NCBI GenBank assembly: GCA_964559835.1
Contig: CAZLJE010000012.1
Location: 62,001 to 126,000 of the forward strand
DNA: 64,000 nucleotides
Reading direction: 5' to 3'
From: DAISJI01 sp964559835
GTDB taxonomy: Bacteria > Acidobacteriota > Terriglobia > Terriglobales > Acidobacteriaceae
Shown here: in pieces, positions 45,401-53,477 of the stretch
Layout of the letters: each line of letters opens with the position of its first letter
How positions within the stretch are numbered: the stretch's first letter is position 1
Position numbers and translations under genes: made by a program
The notes under the pieces: generated by a model
Databases searched by the model: none
Told to the model about the DNA's origin: nothing
The model's input: the letters and a program-made list of their open reading frames with translations, nothing else

Positions 45401-45667
45401 GTCAGCCCCTTTCGGACACAAGTGCCCGCGCGACACTGGCGACTCCGGGTCGCCTTCGATCGAGATCATCTTCCCATCTTTGTGGAAGATAAGTTGGCCG
45501 CACCCGACGCCGCAGTACGGGCAGATCGATCGTGTCACCTCCGCCCCGAGCGTCTTGGGCTTCAGGTTCCTGGTTTCCTCGCTATACGATGTTTCGCCGG
45601 TGGCGCGCAGGTCGCCTTTCTGGATTTGCTTTACCACGGGCCAGCGCGCGAGCAGGTCCTTGATCAT
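42449..45667 (-). CDS. fdhA: Formate dehydrogenase alpha subunit, selenocysteine-containing
   Basis: This molybdenum/tungsten bis-MGD enzyme oxidises formate to CO2. The 1072-residue reading frame contains one in-frame UGA (45103-45101) at codon 189 in NQARI-Sec-HSSTV, the position of Sec in E. coli FdnG, where Sec-His is conserved. A canonical SECIS follows (45072-45088). The N-terminal cluster is CPYCGVGC ending in LCPKG. Later blocks include MGSSMAEQHPVGFQW, DPRFTRTSAMADVW, YAVGWTQHSKGVQ and LPYHWGWKGL. No Tat leader (RR motif) is present, so it probably faces the cytoplasm. SD-like AGGGGTGAGG precedes the ATG. A conventional caller would split this gene in two. Confidence 0.95.
45072..45103 (-). 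promoter_or_regulatory. Bacterial SECIS element for the fdhA UGA
   Basis: The UGA is followed after 12 bases by a perfect 6-bp stem (GTCCCC at 45088-45083 with GGGGAC at 45077-45072) and the five-base loop GGTCT. The loop and the distance match the E. coli fdhF/fdnG SECIS that SelB binds, and UGACAC at the start is also identical. Confidence 0.92.
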
Positions 45668-45864
45668 GCCTCACCCCTGAGAGCAGCTGACGGATTTGAA
45701 GCTGGATTCTCTGCGCCTTAACCTCAACCTAGACTCACGTGCCCCCGCTCAGGTTGCCATCTTTTCGTATCTCGGCGCATTTGTGGCCGGAGAACAGCAG
45801 GCCATCGGCGACGCATCGTATTTTCAGGTTCCGCGGCGCCTTGCGCGGGCCTTGGAGCGTGCTT

Positions 45865-47121
45865 ATGGCCGGCGAACAGCTTCGTAATCGCTGGGGAATT
45901 GCCGCTGCTGCGGTCGTCATGCAGATTTGCCTGGGTGCGGTCTACGGATGGAGCGTCTTCGTCAAACCGTTGATCGCCTCCGAGCACTGGCAGCTTACAC
46001 AGGTTTCACTGACCTTCACTCTCGCCGTCCTCTTCCTCGGGATCGGCACCATCATCGGCGGACTATGGCAGGACCGCGTCGGACCGCGCCGCGTCGCGAC
46101 GGTGGCGGGCGTGATCTACGGCATCGGTTACCTGGTAGCCGGCTTCGCGGTCCGCAGCAATTCGCTGATGGGCCTTTACCTGGGTTACGGCGTGATCGCC
46201 GGCATCGGCATGGGTATGGGCTACATCACACCGGTCGCCACGCTCGTCAAATGGTTTCCCGAACGGCGCGGGCTCATGACCGGCGTTGCCGTCGCGGGCT
46301 ACGGAGCAGGCGCGCTCATCTTCAGCCCCATCGCCGCCCGGTTCATTCAGTCCATGGGCGTGCCCATGACTTTCTGGATCTTTGGCATCGTGTACCTCAT
46401 CCTGGTCGTCGCTTCGGCACAGGCGTACGCGAACCCACCGGCGGGCTGGCGTCCCGCGGGTTGGGAGCCAACCTCGGCCGTTGCTCGCTCTGCCACGAAG
46501 GTTGATTTCGCCGTATCGCAAGCCATGCGTACCTGGCAGTTCTGGCTGCTCTGGGTCATGCTGTTCCTGAACGTCTCGGCGGGCATCATGATCATCAGCC
46601 AGGCGTCTCCGCTGGCGCAGCAGCTGGTCGGCATGACACCCGTTGCTGCCGCCGCCATGGTCGGCCTGATCTCGATCTTCAACGGCGCCGGCCGCGTGTT
46701 CTGGGCCTGGGTGTCGGACCTGATCGGGCGCGCGCCCGTCTATTTTCTGCTTTACGCGATCCAGGCCGTGATCTTCTTCACGCTGCCCAGCGTCCGCAAT
46801 CTGACGTTGTTCAGCATTATGTTTGCCATCATCGGCCTCTGCTACGGCGGCGGCTTCGGCACCATGCCGTCGTTCACGGCCGACTTCTTTGGCCCGCGCT
46901 ACATGGGCGGCATCTATGGTTGGATCCTGCTCGCCTGGGGCGTGGGCGCGGCGCCCTCGCCGATCCTCATCGCCCGCGTGCGCCAGAACACCGGAACGTA
47001 CACGCCTGCCATCCACGTGATCGCCATCGTGATGCTCTGCTCGCTTATTCTGCCGATCCTGGCGCGCAAGCGTCCGGCACCACCGGCAGCGCTTGAGACG
47101 TCACCGCGCGCAGCGGCATAA
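45865..47121 (+). CDS. MFS transporter, OFA (oxalate/formate antiporter) family-like
   Basis: 418 residues from ATG 45865 (GGAG upstream; the frame is open to 45739 without a better site). About 12 helices, with AVYGWSVFVKPL, YITPVATLVKWFPERRG and FGTMPSFTADFFG, blocks I associate with OFA-type carriers. It is divergent from the formate dehydrogenase operon by ~200 bases. A role in formate or oxalate transport that feeds the dehydrogenase is attractive but inferred. Confidence 0.85.
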   Translation: MAGEQLRNRWGIAAAAVVMQICLGAVYGWSVFVKPLIASEHWQLTQVSLTFTLAVLFLGIGTIIGGLWQDRVGPRRVATVAGVIYGIGYLVAGFAVRSNSLMGLYLGYGVIAGIGMGMGYITPVATLVKWFPERRGLMTGVAVAGYGAGALIFSPIAARFIQSMGVPMTFWIFGIVYLILVVASAQAYANPPAGWRPAGWEPTSAVARSATKVDFAVSQAMRTWQFWLLWVMLFLNVSAGIMIISQASPLAQQLVGMTPVAAAAMVGLISIFNGAGRVFWAWVSDLIGRAPVYFLLYAIQAVIFFTLPSVRNLTLFSIMFAIIGLCYGGGFGTMPSFTADFFGPRYMGGIYGWILLAWGVGAAPSPILIARVRQNTGTYTPAIHVIAIVMLCSLILPILARKRPAPPAALETSPRAAA

Positions 47122-47157
47122 AAACAGACGGACACGGCCCCGGTGCGATCAGCCGGG

Positions 47158-47232
47158 GCCTTTCTCTGTGTACCTCTGTGACCTCTGTGGTGAATTTTCA
47201 ATCGACAATCCCACGATCGGCAATCGACAATG
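47158..47232. repeat. CCTCTGTGACCTCTGTGG and CAATCGACAATC word runs
   Basis: The CTCTGTGTACCTCTGTGACC run is followed by CAATCGACAATCCCACGATC. The first word recurs at 57779-57815 and the second at 30523-30596. The run ends 8 bases before the aminotransferase start. Confidence 0.75.
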
Positions 47233-47239
47233 CCGTTCG

Positions 47240-48400
47240 ATGTTCTCCAAGCGTACCAACTGGGACCTCGCGCCCAACGCATTCACCCGCGCCATCGAGG
47301 AGCACAAAGAGTCCGACAGGGAAGTGCTCGACCTGACCGCGTCCAATCCCACAACTGTCGGCTTGAAGTACGATCCGAAGCTTCTCAACGCGTTCACACA
47401 CCCGGACGCGCTGCGATACTCTCCCGAACCTCGCGGCCTGCGCTCCGCACGCGAAGCCGTTGCGTCCTACTACAGTGCGCGCGGCGACCAGGTGCATCCG
47501 GACAACATCATCCTCACCACCAGCACCAGCGAGGCGTACACGTTCGTCTTTCGCCTGCTCTGCGATCCCGGCGACGAAATCCTCGTCCCATCTCCCAGCT
47601 ACCCCCTTTTCGAGATCCTCGCCGGCCTTCAGGATGTGCAACTCAAGCCCTACCCGCTCTTCTACGATCACGGCTGGCACGTAGACATGCACGCCCTGCG
47701 CTCGGCGTTGACCGACCGCACGCGCGCCATCATGGCCGTACATCCAAACAATCCGACCGGCTCCTACCTTCACGCCGGCGGAACACTGGAGCTAAACCAG
47801 TTAGCGATTTCCTGTAACCTGGCGCTGGTGGTCGATGAGGTCTTCCTAGATTTCTCGCACGACTCTGGCGTCCACCCCTCTTTCGCGACCAACAGCACTG
47901 CGCTGACCTTCACGCTGTCGGGGCTCTCCAAGATCTCCGGCTTGCCGCAGATGAAATTCGCCTGGATCACCACCAGCGGCCCCGACGCGCTCGTCCGTCC
48001 GGCGCTCGACCGCCTCGAAGTCATCGCCGATACCTATCTCTCGATGAACGCGCCCACGCAACTCGTCGCTCCCGCGCTGTTCGAGCAGCGGCACTCCTTC
48101 CAGAGGCAATTGATGACCCGAATCCTCGCCAACCTGCGGGAACTTGATTCACAGCTCGCGCGCCAAACCTTGTGCCAGCGCCTCAAAGTCGAGGGTGGCT
48201 GGTACGGCACTCTGCGTGTTCCGGTGACGCGCTCGGACGAAGACCTCGCCATTGCGCTCCTCCATGAGCGAGACGTCCTTGTTCATCCGGGCCACTTCTA
48301 CGATTTCCCTACCGACGGCTACCTCGTCCTCAGCCTCATCGCGCCGGAAACTACATTTCGCGAAGGCGTGGCTCGCACTCTCTCGTTCTTATCATCGTGA
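47240..48400 (+). CDS. PLP-dependent aminotransferase (class I/II)
   Basis: 386 residues from ATG 47240. Blocks are VLDLTASNPTTVG, TTSTSEAYTFVFRLLCDPGDEILVPSPSYPLF, VHPNNPTGSYL, LALVVDEVFLDF and SGLSKISGLPQMKFAW with the PLP lysine near residue 230, and GWYGTLRVP near the end. It is a fold-type I aminotransferase of the aspartate/aromatic type. The substrate cannot be assigned. No clear ribosome site; the region before the start is a repeat. Confidence 0.9.
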   Translation: MFSKRTNWDLAPNAFTRAIEEHKESDREVLDLTASNPTTVGLKYDPKLLNAFTHPDALRYSPEPRGLRSAREAVASYYSARGDQVHPDNIILTTSTSEAYTFVFRLLCDPGDEILVPSPSYPLFEILAGLQDVQLKPYPLFYDHGWHVDMHALRSALTDRTRAIMAVHPNNPTGSYLHAGGTLELNQLAISCNLALVVDEVFLDFSHDSGVHPSFATNSTALTFTLSGLSKISGLPQMKFAWITTSGPDALVRPALDRLEVIADTYLSMNAPTQLVAPALFEQRHSFQRQLMTRILANLRELDSQLARQTLCQRLKVEGGWYGTLRVPVTRSDEDLAIALLHERDVLVHPGHFYDFPTDGYLVLSLIAPETTFREGVARTLSFLSS

Positions 48401-48469
48401 GCGAAGCGAAGCATTTCCTTCGTGTTCCTTCGTGTCCTTTGTGGTGGATTTTGTTTTAATGAAGGAACG

Positions 48470-49324
48470 ATGACCCGAGAGTGGGATGCCGCTTCCTATC
48501 ACCGTCTTTCTGACCCGCAGTACGGCTGGGGGCGCCGCGTCCTGGAGCGCATCGCTCCTCGAGGCGACGAGACCGTCATCGATGCCGGGTGCGGCACCGC
48601 GCGCCTGACGGTCGAGTTAGCAGCTCTTATTCCGCGCGGCCGCGTCCTTGCCGTCGACCTTAGTGAAAACATGCTCCGCCAGGCGCGCAAGTCTCTTTCC
48701 GAAGCGAACAATAAGAGTGTGGGACCCGGCGCTGTGGATGAATCCGCCAAATCTTTGCCGAGTACGGCGGCCCTCGGCCGCGCACCCGTGCATCTTGTTT
48801 GCGCGAGTGTGGCCGCTCTGCCTTTCCAGGAGATCGCCGACGGCATCTTCTCTACCGCCACGTTCCACTGGGTCGGCGATCACGACGCGCTCTTCCGCTC
48901 ATTATTCACCGCGCTCAAGCCGGGCGGTTGGCTCATCGCCCAGTGCGGCGGCGGTCCTAACCTGCTGCGCCTCCGCCAGCGCACCGACGAGGTTATGAAC
49001 TCCCCGGAATTCGAGGAATTCTTCCGCGGCTGGAAGCCGCCGCAGAATTATCAGGACGCCGAATCAACAGCGACCCGACTCCGTGCTGCCGGATTCAGCG
49101 ACGTCGCTACGTGGCTGCACAATCAGGACACGCGTTTTGTCGATACCCAGACCTATCGCGAATTCCTGGCCACCGTGACCTGCCACACGCACGTCGCGCG
49201 AATTTCCGATCCCGTGATGCGCGAACGCTTTCTCGACCGCCTCGTCTCTCTCGCCCAGCAGGAACCGGAACTCCACCTTGACTACTGGCGCCTCAACATC
49301 CACGCCAGAAAGAATGAAGAATGA
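48470..49324 (+). CDS. SAM-dependent methyltransferase (trans-aconitate methyltransferase-like)
   Basis: 284 residues from ATG 48470 with GAAGGA upstream. Motif I is VIDAGCGTARLTVEL, motif II RVLAVDLSENML, motif III FHWVGDHDALFRSL and post-I LKPGGWLIAQCGG, as in small-molecule methyltransferases of the Tam type. It follows the aminotransferase after an intergenic CCTTCGTG repeat. Its C-terminus (NEE-stop) is encoded by a TTCATTC repeat. The methyl acceptor is unknown. Confidence 0.88.
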   Translation: MTREWDAASYHRLSDPQYGWGRRVLERIAPRGDETVIDAGCGTARLTVELAALIPRGRVLAVDLSENMLRQARKSLSEANNKSVGPGAVDESAKSLPSTAALGRAPVHLVCASVAALPFQEIADGIFSTATFHWVGDHDALFRSLFTALKPGGWLIAQCGGGPNLLRLRQRTDEVMNSPEFEEFFRGWKPPQNYQDAESTATRLRAAGFSDVATWLHNQDTRFVDTQTYREFLATVTCHTHVARISDPVMRERFLDRLVSLAQQEPELHLDYWRLNIHARKNEE

Positions 49325-49476
49325 AGAATTAAGAATGAAGAATGGCAAGCAGAAATCGGAAATCAGAAATCAGAAATCAGATGCGAAGATCAACAGCCGT
49401 TCTCCTGTCACCGATTACCAACTATCGATTTCCGATTTCTCACATTCTTCATTCTTAATTCTTCATTCTTCATTGG
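49311..49476. repeat. Nested TTCATTC / AAATCAG word hairpin, copy 2
   Basis: The outer arms (AAGAATGAAGAATGAAGAAT at 49311 and onward; CATTCTTCATTCTTAATTC at 49443 to 49476) enclose inner arms AGAAATCGGAAATCAG (49351-49366) and TATCGATTTCCGATTTCT (49423-49440). It overlaps the ends of the methyltransferase and convergent cutA genes and gives each its NEE-stop. Confidence 0.92.
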
Positions 49477-49789
49477 TAACGTTCTCGCCCACCCACTCCA
49501 GGTACGCTTCGCTCCCGGCTTCGATCGGCAGGACGATGCACTCCGGCAATTCGTACGAGTGCAGTTCCTGGATGGCGTCGCCGACGGTGTCCGCCGCGCC
49601 CGCGGTCGTCTTGACGATCAACAGCCATTCCTGCGCGCGCTCCACGTTTTGTTTCCACCGATACACGGACGAGATCGGTCCCACGATGTTGACGCACGCC
49701 GCCAGTCGCCGCTGCACCAGCGCGTCCGCGATCTGGTTGGCTTCTTCCACGCTACCTGCCGTTGTCAACACCACTCGCTTGTCGCTCAT
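49463..49789 (-). CDS. cutA: Divalent-cation tolerance protein CutA
   Basis: 108 residues from ATG 49789 with GAGGAATT upstream. Family blocks are VVLTTAGSVEEANQIADAL, LAACVNIVGPISSVYRWKQNVERAQEWLLIVKT, HSYELPECIVLPI and SEAYLEWV. CutA trimers bind metal ions; their physiological role is not settled. It stands alone and is convergent with the methyltransferase gene. Confidence 0.94.
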   Translation of the reverse strand: MSDKRVVLTTAGSVEEANQIADALVQRRLAACVNIVGPISSVYRWKQNVERAQEWLLIVKTTAGAADTVGDAIQELHSYELPECIVLPIEAGSEAYLEWVGENVTNEE

Positions 49790-49813
49790 ATAGAATTCCT
49801 CACGGCATATTAG

Positions 49814-49917
49814 GTGTACTATCCAGGCTCGCCTGGCGACGGACGCCCAACAGTAAACACGCAACCTGCATCTTCATGTCTTGCGGTTTTCAATCACCAG
49901 ATCACTCAATCATTAAA
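49814..49917. repeat. GTGTACTA..CAGG single arm plus ATCACTCAATCA words
   Basis: GTGTACTATCCAGGCTCGCC begins a 26-base match to the 1301-1326 arm with two differences, but the second arm is absent. ATCACTCAATCATTAAATTC at about 49896 matches the outer word of the first copy. It lies between cutA and the phosphohexomutase. Confidence 0.8.
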
Positions 49918-49936
49918 TTCCGAGATCGAGGTACTT

Positions 49937-51343
49937 ATGCCCGTCCAGATCAAGTTCGGTACCTCCGGGTGGCGCGCCGTGATCGCCGAGGACTTCACCT
50001 TCGCCAACGTCCGCCGCGCCGTCACTGGAATCGCCCGCTATGTCGCCGCCAAGAAGCCGCAGGGCGCCAGCATCGTCGTCGGCCGCGATCCGCGTTTTCT
50101 CGGCGAGACTTTCGTCCAGATGGCCGCCGACATCTTATCTGCTCACGGCATCACTGCGCGCGTGATCGGCGAGCCTGCCCCGACTCCTGCCATCGCCTGG
50201 GCCGTCATGCGCAACCACGCCGACGGCGCCATCAACTTTACCGCGTCGCACAATCCTCCCGAGTACAACGGCATCAAGTTCTCGACCCACGACGGCGCTC
50301 CCGCTCTTCCCGAGGTCACCAGCCAGATCGAAGCCGAGATCGCATCGCTCGACGGCAATGTCCCCGACGGCACCGCAGCCAAAAGGCCCGCGCCCGTTCC
50401 GCTCGACGTCCGTCCCGACTACCTCGCGCGCCTTAAGGAAGTCATCGATCTCGACGTTATTAAAAAATCCGCGATTCGCGTTGCCTACGAACCCTTGTGG
50501 GGCGCCGGGCGCGGCTATCCCGATCAGCTCCTGCGCGACCATCACATCGAGGTCGTCACCGTCCACGACGTACGCGACGTGCTCTTCGGCAACCACGCTC
50601 CGGAGCCCGACGACCATCTGCTCAACGATCTTCGCGGCGCCATGCGCCAGAGTGGCGCCGCGCTCGGCATCTCCACCGACGGCGACGCCGACCGCTTCGG
50701 CATCGTCGACCTCGACGGCACTTTCATCCAGCCAAATTACGTCATCGCGCTGCTCTTCGATTACCTGGTCGAGACGCGCGGCTGGCGGAACGGAGTCGCC
50801 AAGTCCGTTGCCACCACGAATCTGATCAACGCGCTGGCCGAATATCACAACGTCCAGCTCTACGAAACGCCTGTCGGCTTTAAGTACATCGGCGAATTGA
50901 TCATCCAGGACAAGATCGCGATCGGCGGAGAAGAGAGTGCCGGCCTCAGCATTCGCCACCATGTTCCCGAAAAGGATGGAGTGCTCGCCGGCCTGCTCAT
51001 GTGCGAGATGGTCGCGCGCCGCGGACGCTCGATTTCCGAACAATTGCAGGACCTTTTTGTCAAAGTAGGTTCCTTTTACCCTAGACGGGAGAACTTCCGC
51101 TTGACCCCGGAGGTCAAGGAGAAGTTCACTACAAAGTTGAAGAGCGATCCCCACGAGCTCGGTGGCCGACGTGTCACCCAGGTCGTCCGGACCGACGGGC
51201 TCAAGCTTCTCTTCGACGACGGCTCCTGGGTCTGCTACAGGTTGTCGGGTACCGAACCGGTCGTACGCGTCTACTCCGAAGCGCGTTCTCTGGACGATGC
51301 CGACAAACTCAGCGCCGCCGCGAAACAGTGGATCTTCGAATAG
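49937..51343 (+). CDS. Phosphoglucomutase/phosphomannomutase
   Basis: 468 residues from ATG 49937 with GAGGT upstream. It has the family blocks FGTSGWRAVI at the N-terminus, INFTASHNPPEYNGIKF with the phosphoserine, DGDADRFG metal loop, GGEESAG sugar-binding loop and the phosphate-binding RLSGTEPVVRVY near the C-terminus. It interconverts hexose 1- and 6-phosphates in the cytoplasm; glucose, mannose or glucosamine specificity cannot be read from the sequence. Confidence 0.93.
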   Translation: MPVQIKFGTSGWRAVIAEDFTFANVRRAVTGIARYVAAKKPQGASIVVGRDPRFLGETFVQMAADILSAHGITARVIGEPAPTPAIAWAVMRNHADGAINFTASHNPPEYNGIKFSTHDGAPALPEVTSQIEAEIASLDGNVPDGTAAKRPAPVPLDVRPDYLARLKEVIDLDVIKKSAIRVAYEPLWGAGRGYPDQLLRDHHIEVVTVHDVRDVLFGNHAPEPDDHLLNDLRGAMRQSGAALGISTDGDADRFGIVDLDGTFIQPNYVIALLFDYLVETRGWRNGVAKSVATTNLINALAEYHNVQLYETPVGFKYIGELIIQDKIAIGGEESAGLSIRHHVPEKDGVLAGLLMCEMVARRGRSISEQLQDLFVKVGSFYPRRENFRLTPEVKEKFTTKLKSDPHELGGRRVTQVVRTDGLKLLFDDGSWVCYRLSGTEPVVRVYSEARSLDDADKLSAAAKQWIFE

Positions 51344-51346
51344 CAT

Positions 51347-51414
51347 CGTATTCCGTATCTCGTATTCCGGCATCGAACGGAGTCGCGATCACGGAATACG
51401 GAATACGGAATACG
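51347..51414. repeat. GTATTCC word hairpin, copy 2
   Basis: Left arm CGTATTCCGTATCTCGTATT and on to 51369, right arm CGGAATACGGAATACGGAAT and on to 51414. The FtsB-like gene's TTG start follows 3 bases later, so the hairpin lies in its leader region. Confidence 0.9.
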
Positions 51415-51416
51415 TT

Positions 51417-51839
51417 TTGACGAACGACCATCGACCAGCGACCGCGCCCGACCTGCCTCCGATCTTGGAGCGCCTGGTCGCGCGTTTTCAGTCGGCGGTC
51501 GAGGTGGCTTATAACTCCCGCCGCAAAGTCGCGACCGTCGGCGTGTTGGCCGTTGCCGCTCTGGTCGCGTATCACGCCGTCTTCGGCGCCAACGGCATGG
51601 TCGTCTACCAGCAGAAGCGGATCGAGTTGAAAGTAGTCAGCTCCGACGTGGAGAAGCTCCAGAAAGAGAACGAGCAGTTATCGGGGCAGATCAAGGCGCT
51701 GAAGTCTGATTCCAAGGCGATCGAGAAGGAAGCGCGCGAACAATGGCACTACGCCCGCCCCGGCGAAGTCATCTATCTTCTTCCCGGTCAGAACCGACCC
51801 GATACCCCTCCGCCCAACGCCACCGCGGAAAAACGGTAA
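51417..51839 (+). CDS. FtsB/DivIC-like septum formation initiator protein
   Basis: 140 residues from TTG 51417 (no ATG available; the frame upstream runs into the repeat). A basic N-terminus, one membrane helix (VATVGVLAVAALVAYHAVFG), then a coiled coil (VVSSDVEKLQKENEQLSGQIKAL) and a conserved tail REQWHYARPGEVIYLLP. This is the FtsB/DivIC layout of divisome proteins. A second membrane protein would be expected as partner; none is nearby. Confidence 0.82.
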   Translation: MTNDHRPATAPDLPPILERLVARFQSAVEVAYNSRRKVATVGVLAVAALVAYHAVFGANGMVVYQQKRIELKVVSSDVEKLQKENEQLSGQIKALKSDSKAIEKEAREQWHYARPGEVIYLLPGQNRPDTPPPNATAEKR

Positions 51840-51842
51840 ACC

Positions 51843-52020
51843 TGGCGCATAGCTCATGGCTCATGGCTTAAGAGTTCAGAGTGTCTTCTCGTCGCGCAAT
51901 GCACGCGCCATTGTTTGTGGGCGCCGCCTGTAACCCTGAGCCATAAGCCCTGCGCCATGTGCCATCAGCCGTGAGCCATGCGCCCTGAGCCATGCGCCCT
52001 GGGCCATGCGCCTTGTGCCT
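51843..52020. repeat. CATGGCTC / GCCCTGAGCC word region, copy 2
   Basis: GGCGCATAGCTCATGGCTCATGG (51844 and on) faces GAGCCATGCGCCCTGAGCCATG and similar runs to 52020. It lies between the FtsB-like gene and the small exported protein. No gene is seen in it. Confidence 0.85.
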
Positions 52021-52106
52021 CGTAACTAATTTGTGTAACCTTCCTCCGGGTGAGGAATTCTGTTTGGTGGGTAAACGCGGCTCCCGGCCGCGCAGAGAGG
52101 ATGAAC

Positions 52107-52457
52107 ATGAGAAGTCTATTTCCCCTGCTCGCAGCATTCGTGCTTCTGTTCGCAGTCGCCGCGTGGGCCGCTGACAGCACCATGACCGGCTACATCGTCG
52201 ACGAGAAGTGTGGCGCCAAGGGCGCACACGCCAACGCGGAAGCTTGCGCCAAGAAGTGCATTGAAGGCGGCGCCAAGGCGGTCCTTGTCACCGACGACAA
52301 GAAAGAAGTTGTCCAGATCCACAACCAGGACGCCATCAAAGGTCACGAAGGCCATCACGTGAAGGTAACCGGTTCCATGATGGACGGCGCACTCCACATC
52401 GACAAAGTTGAAATGGCAGCCGCGCCCGCCACCGACGAACATAGCCACAGCCACTAA
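52107..52457 (+). CDS. Small exported Cys-containing protein (116 aa)
   Basis: The start ATG 52107 is set by AGAGAGG upstream; an ATG two codons earlier is possible. Leader LFPLLAAFVLLFAVAAWA. The mature part has GYIVDEKCGAKGAH, ACAKKCIEGGAKAVLV and VQIHNQDAIKGHEGHHVKVTG, and ends in a His-Ser tail. Three cysteines and several histidines could bind metal. This layout recurs in small periplasmic proteins of acidobacteria; function unknown. Confidence 0.8.
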   Translation: MRSLFPLLAAFVLLFAVAAWAADSTMTGYIVDEKCGAKGAHANAEACAKKCIEGGAKAVLVTDDKKEVVQIHNQDAIKGHEGHHVKVTGSMMDGALHIDKVEMAAAPATDEHSHSH

Positions 52458-52501
52458 AGAATCAGTCGCCGTTTACACCGGCCAAGTGACGCAAAATTTA
52501 A

Positions 52502-52533
52502 GGGCAGCCGATGTCGGCCGCCCTTTGTTGTTG
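52502..52533 (+). terminator. Rho-independent terminator
   Basis: The stem GGGCAGCCG/CGGCCGCCC (8 of 9 pairs, 4-base loop) is followed by TTTGTTGTTG. It ends transcription of the small Cys protein gene, 44 bases after its stop. Confidence 0.75.
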
Positions 52534-52547
52534 CTAAATCCTATCTC

Positions 52548-53318
52548 CTAGCTCCTAACTACTCCTTCCACCGGCGAACTTGCGGTCGCGTACAGCTTCT
52601 TCGGCATGCGTCCCGCGAGGTACGCGGCGCGTCCGGCGCGGACTGCATCGTGCATCGCTTCCGCCATCAGCACCGGATCCTGCGCGTGGGCGATGCCGGT
52701 ATTCATCAGCACCGCATCGGCGCCCAACTCCATCGCGATCGCCGCATCCGACGCCGTGCCCACGCCTGCATCGACGATCAGCGGAACCTCCAGCATCTCG
52801 CGCAGGATGCGGATGTTCGCCTGGTTCTGTATTCCCATGCCGCTGCCGATGGGCGCGCCGAGGGGCATGATCGCGCTCGCTCCAGCGTCGATAAGCCGCT
52901 TCGCAACCACAATGTCGTCAGACGTATACGGGAGAACGGTAAAGCCTTCCTTGACGAGCGTCCGGGTCGCCTCGACTGTCGCCTGCACGTCAGGGTAGAG
53001 GGTCCGCTCGTCGCCGATGACTTCGATCTTGACCCAGTCCGACAGCCCGACCTCACGTCCCAGGCGCGCCGTCCGCACCGCGTCGTCCGCCGTGAAGCAA
53101 CCGGCCGTATTCGGCAGCAGGAAGTACTTCTTGGGATCGATGTAGTCGAGCAGCGATTCCTTCGAGCGGTCCAGGTTCACGCGCCGCACCGCGACCGTGA
53201 TCATCTCCGCCCCGCTCGCATCCAGCGCCCGTGCCGTCTCCTGGAAACTCTTGTACTTACCCGTCCCGACGATCAGCCTCGACCGAAACGCCTTACCCGC
53301 GATTACCAGTGAGTCCAT
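52548..53318 (-). CDS. thiG: Thiazole synthase
   Basis: ThiG forms the thiazole ring of thiamine from dehydroglycine or glycine imine, DXP and the ThiS thiocarboxylate. The 256 residues contain LIVGTGKYKSF, EMITVAVRRVN, LLPNTAGCFTADDAV, WVKIEVIGD with Schiff-base Lys97, IMPLGAPIGSG, VDAGVGTASDAA and MELGADAVLMNTGIA. ThiS, ThiE and ThiC are not in the window, so the gene is isolated. Confidence 0.96.
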   Translation of the reverse strand: MDSLVIAGKAFRSRLIVGTGKYKSFQETARALDASGAEMITVAVRRVNLDRSKESLLDYIDPKKYFLLPNTAGCFTADDAVRTARLGREVGLSDWVKIEVIGDERTLYPDVQATVEATRTLVKEGFTVLPYTSDDIVVAKRLIDAGASAIMPLGAPIGSGMGIQNQANIRILREMLEVPLIVDAGVGTASDAAIAMELGADAVLMNTGIAHAQDPVLMAEAMHDAVRAGRAAYLAGRMPKKLYATASSPVEGVVRS

Positions 53319-53374
53319 ACGGAAATTCTATCAATTGCGCGGGTGGCCCGCTGGACATAAGAGTACCGAAAACA

Positions 53375-53449
53375 CGTATTCAGTATTTCGTATTCCGTAC
53401 AGGGTGCACATTGCCCCAGCCGGAATACCGAATACGAGATACGGAATAC
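53375..53449. repeat. GTATTCC word hairpin, copy 3
   Basis: Left arm CGTATTCAGTATTTCGTATT and on to 53400, right arm CGGAATACCGAATACGAGAT and on to 53449. It lies between the thiG start and the acyl-CoA ligase stop. The word spacing differs from copies 1 and 2. Confidence 0.85.
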
Positions 53450-53477
53450 TTTTCGCGTAGTACCTTGAACCTTCCGC

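Noticed and set aside
49311..49476. Long nested hairpin as a possible CRISPR or IS end
   Set aside because: No transposase or cas gene is nearby, the arms consist of 7-8 base words, and there is no target-site duplication I can recognise.
50135..51373. 412-codon minus-strand frame opposite the phosphohexomutase
   Set aside because: Shadow of the plus-strand gene, which has every phosphohexomutase motif.
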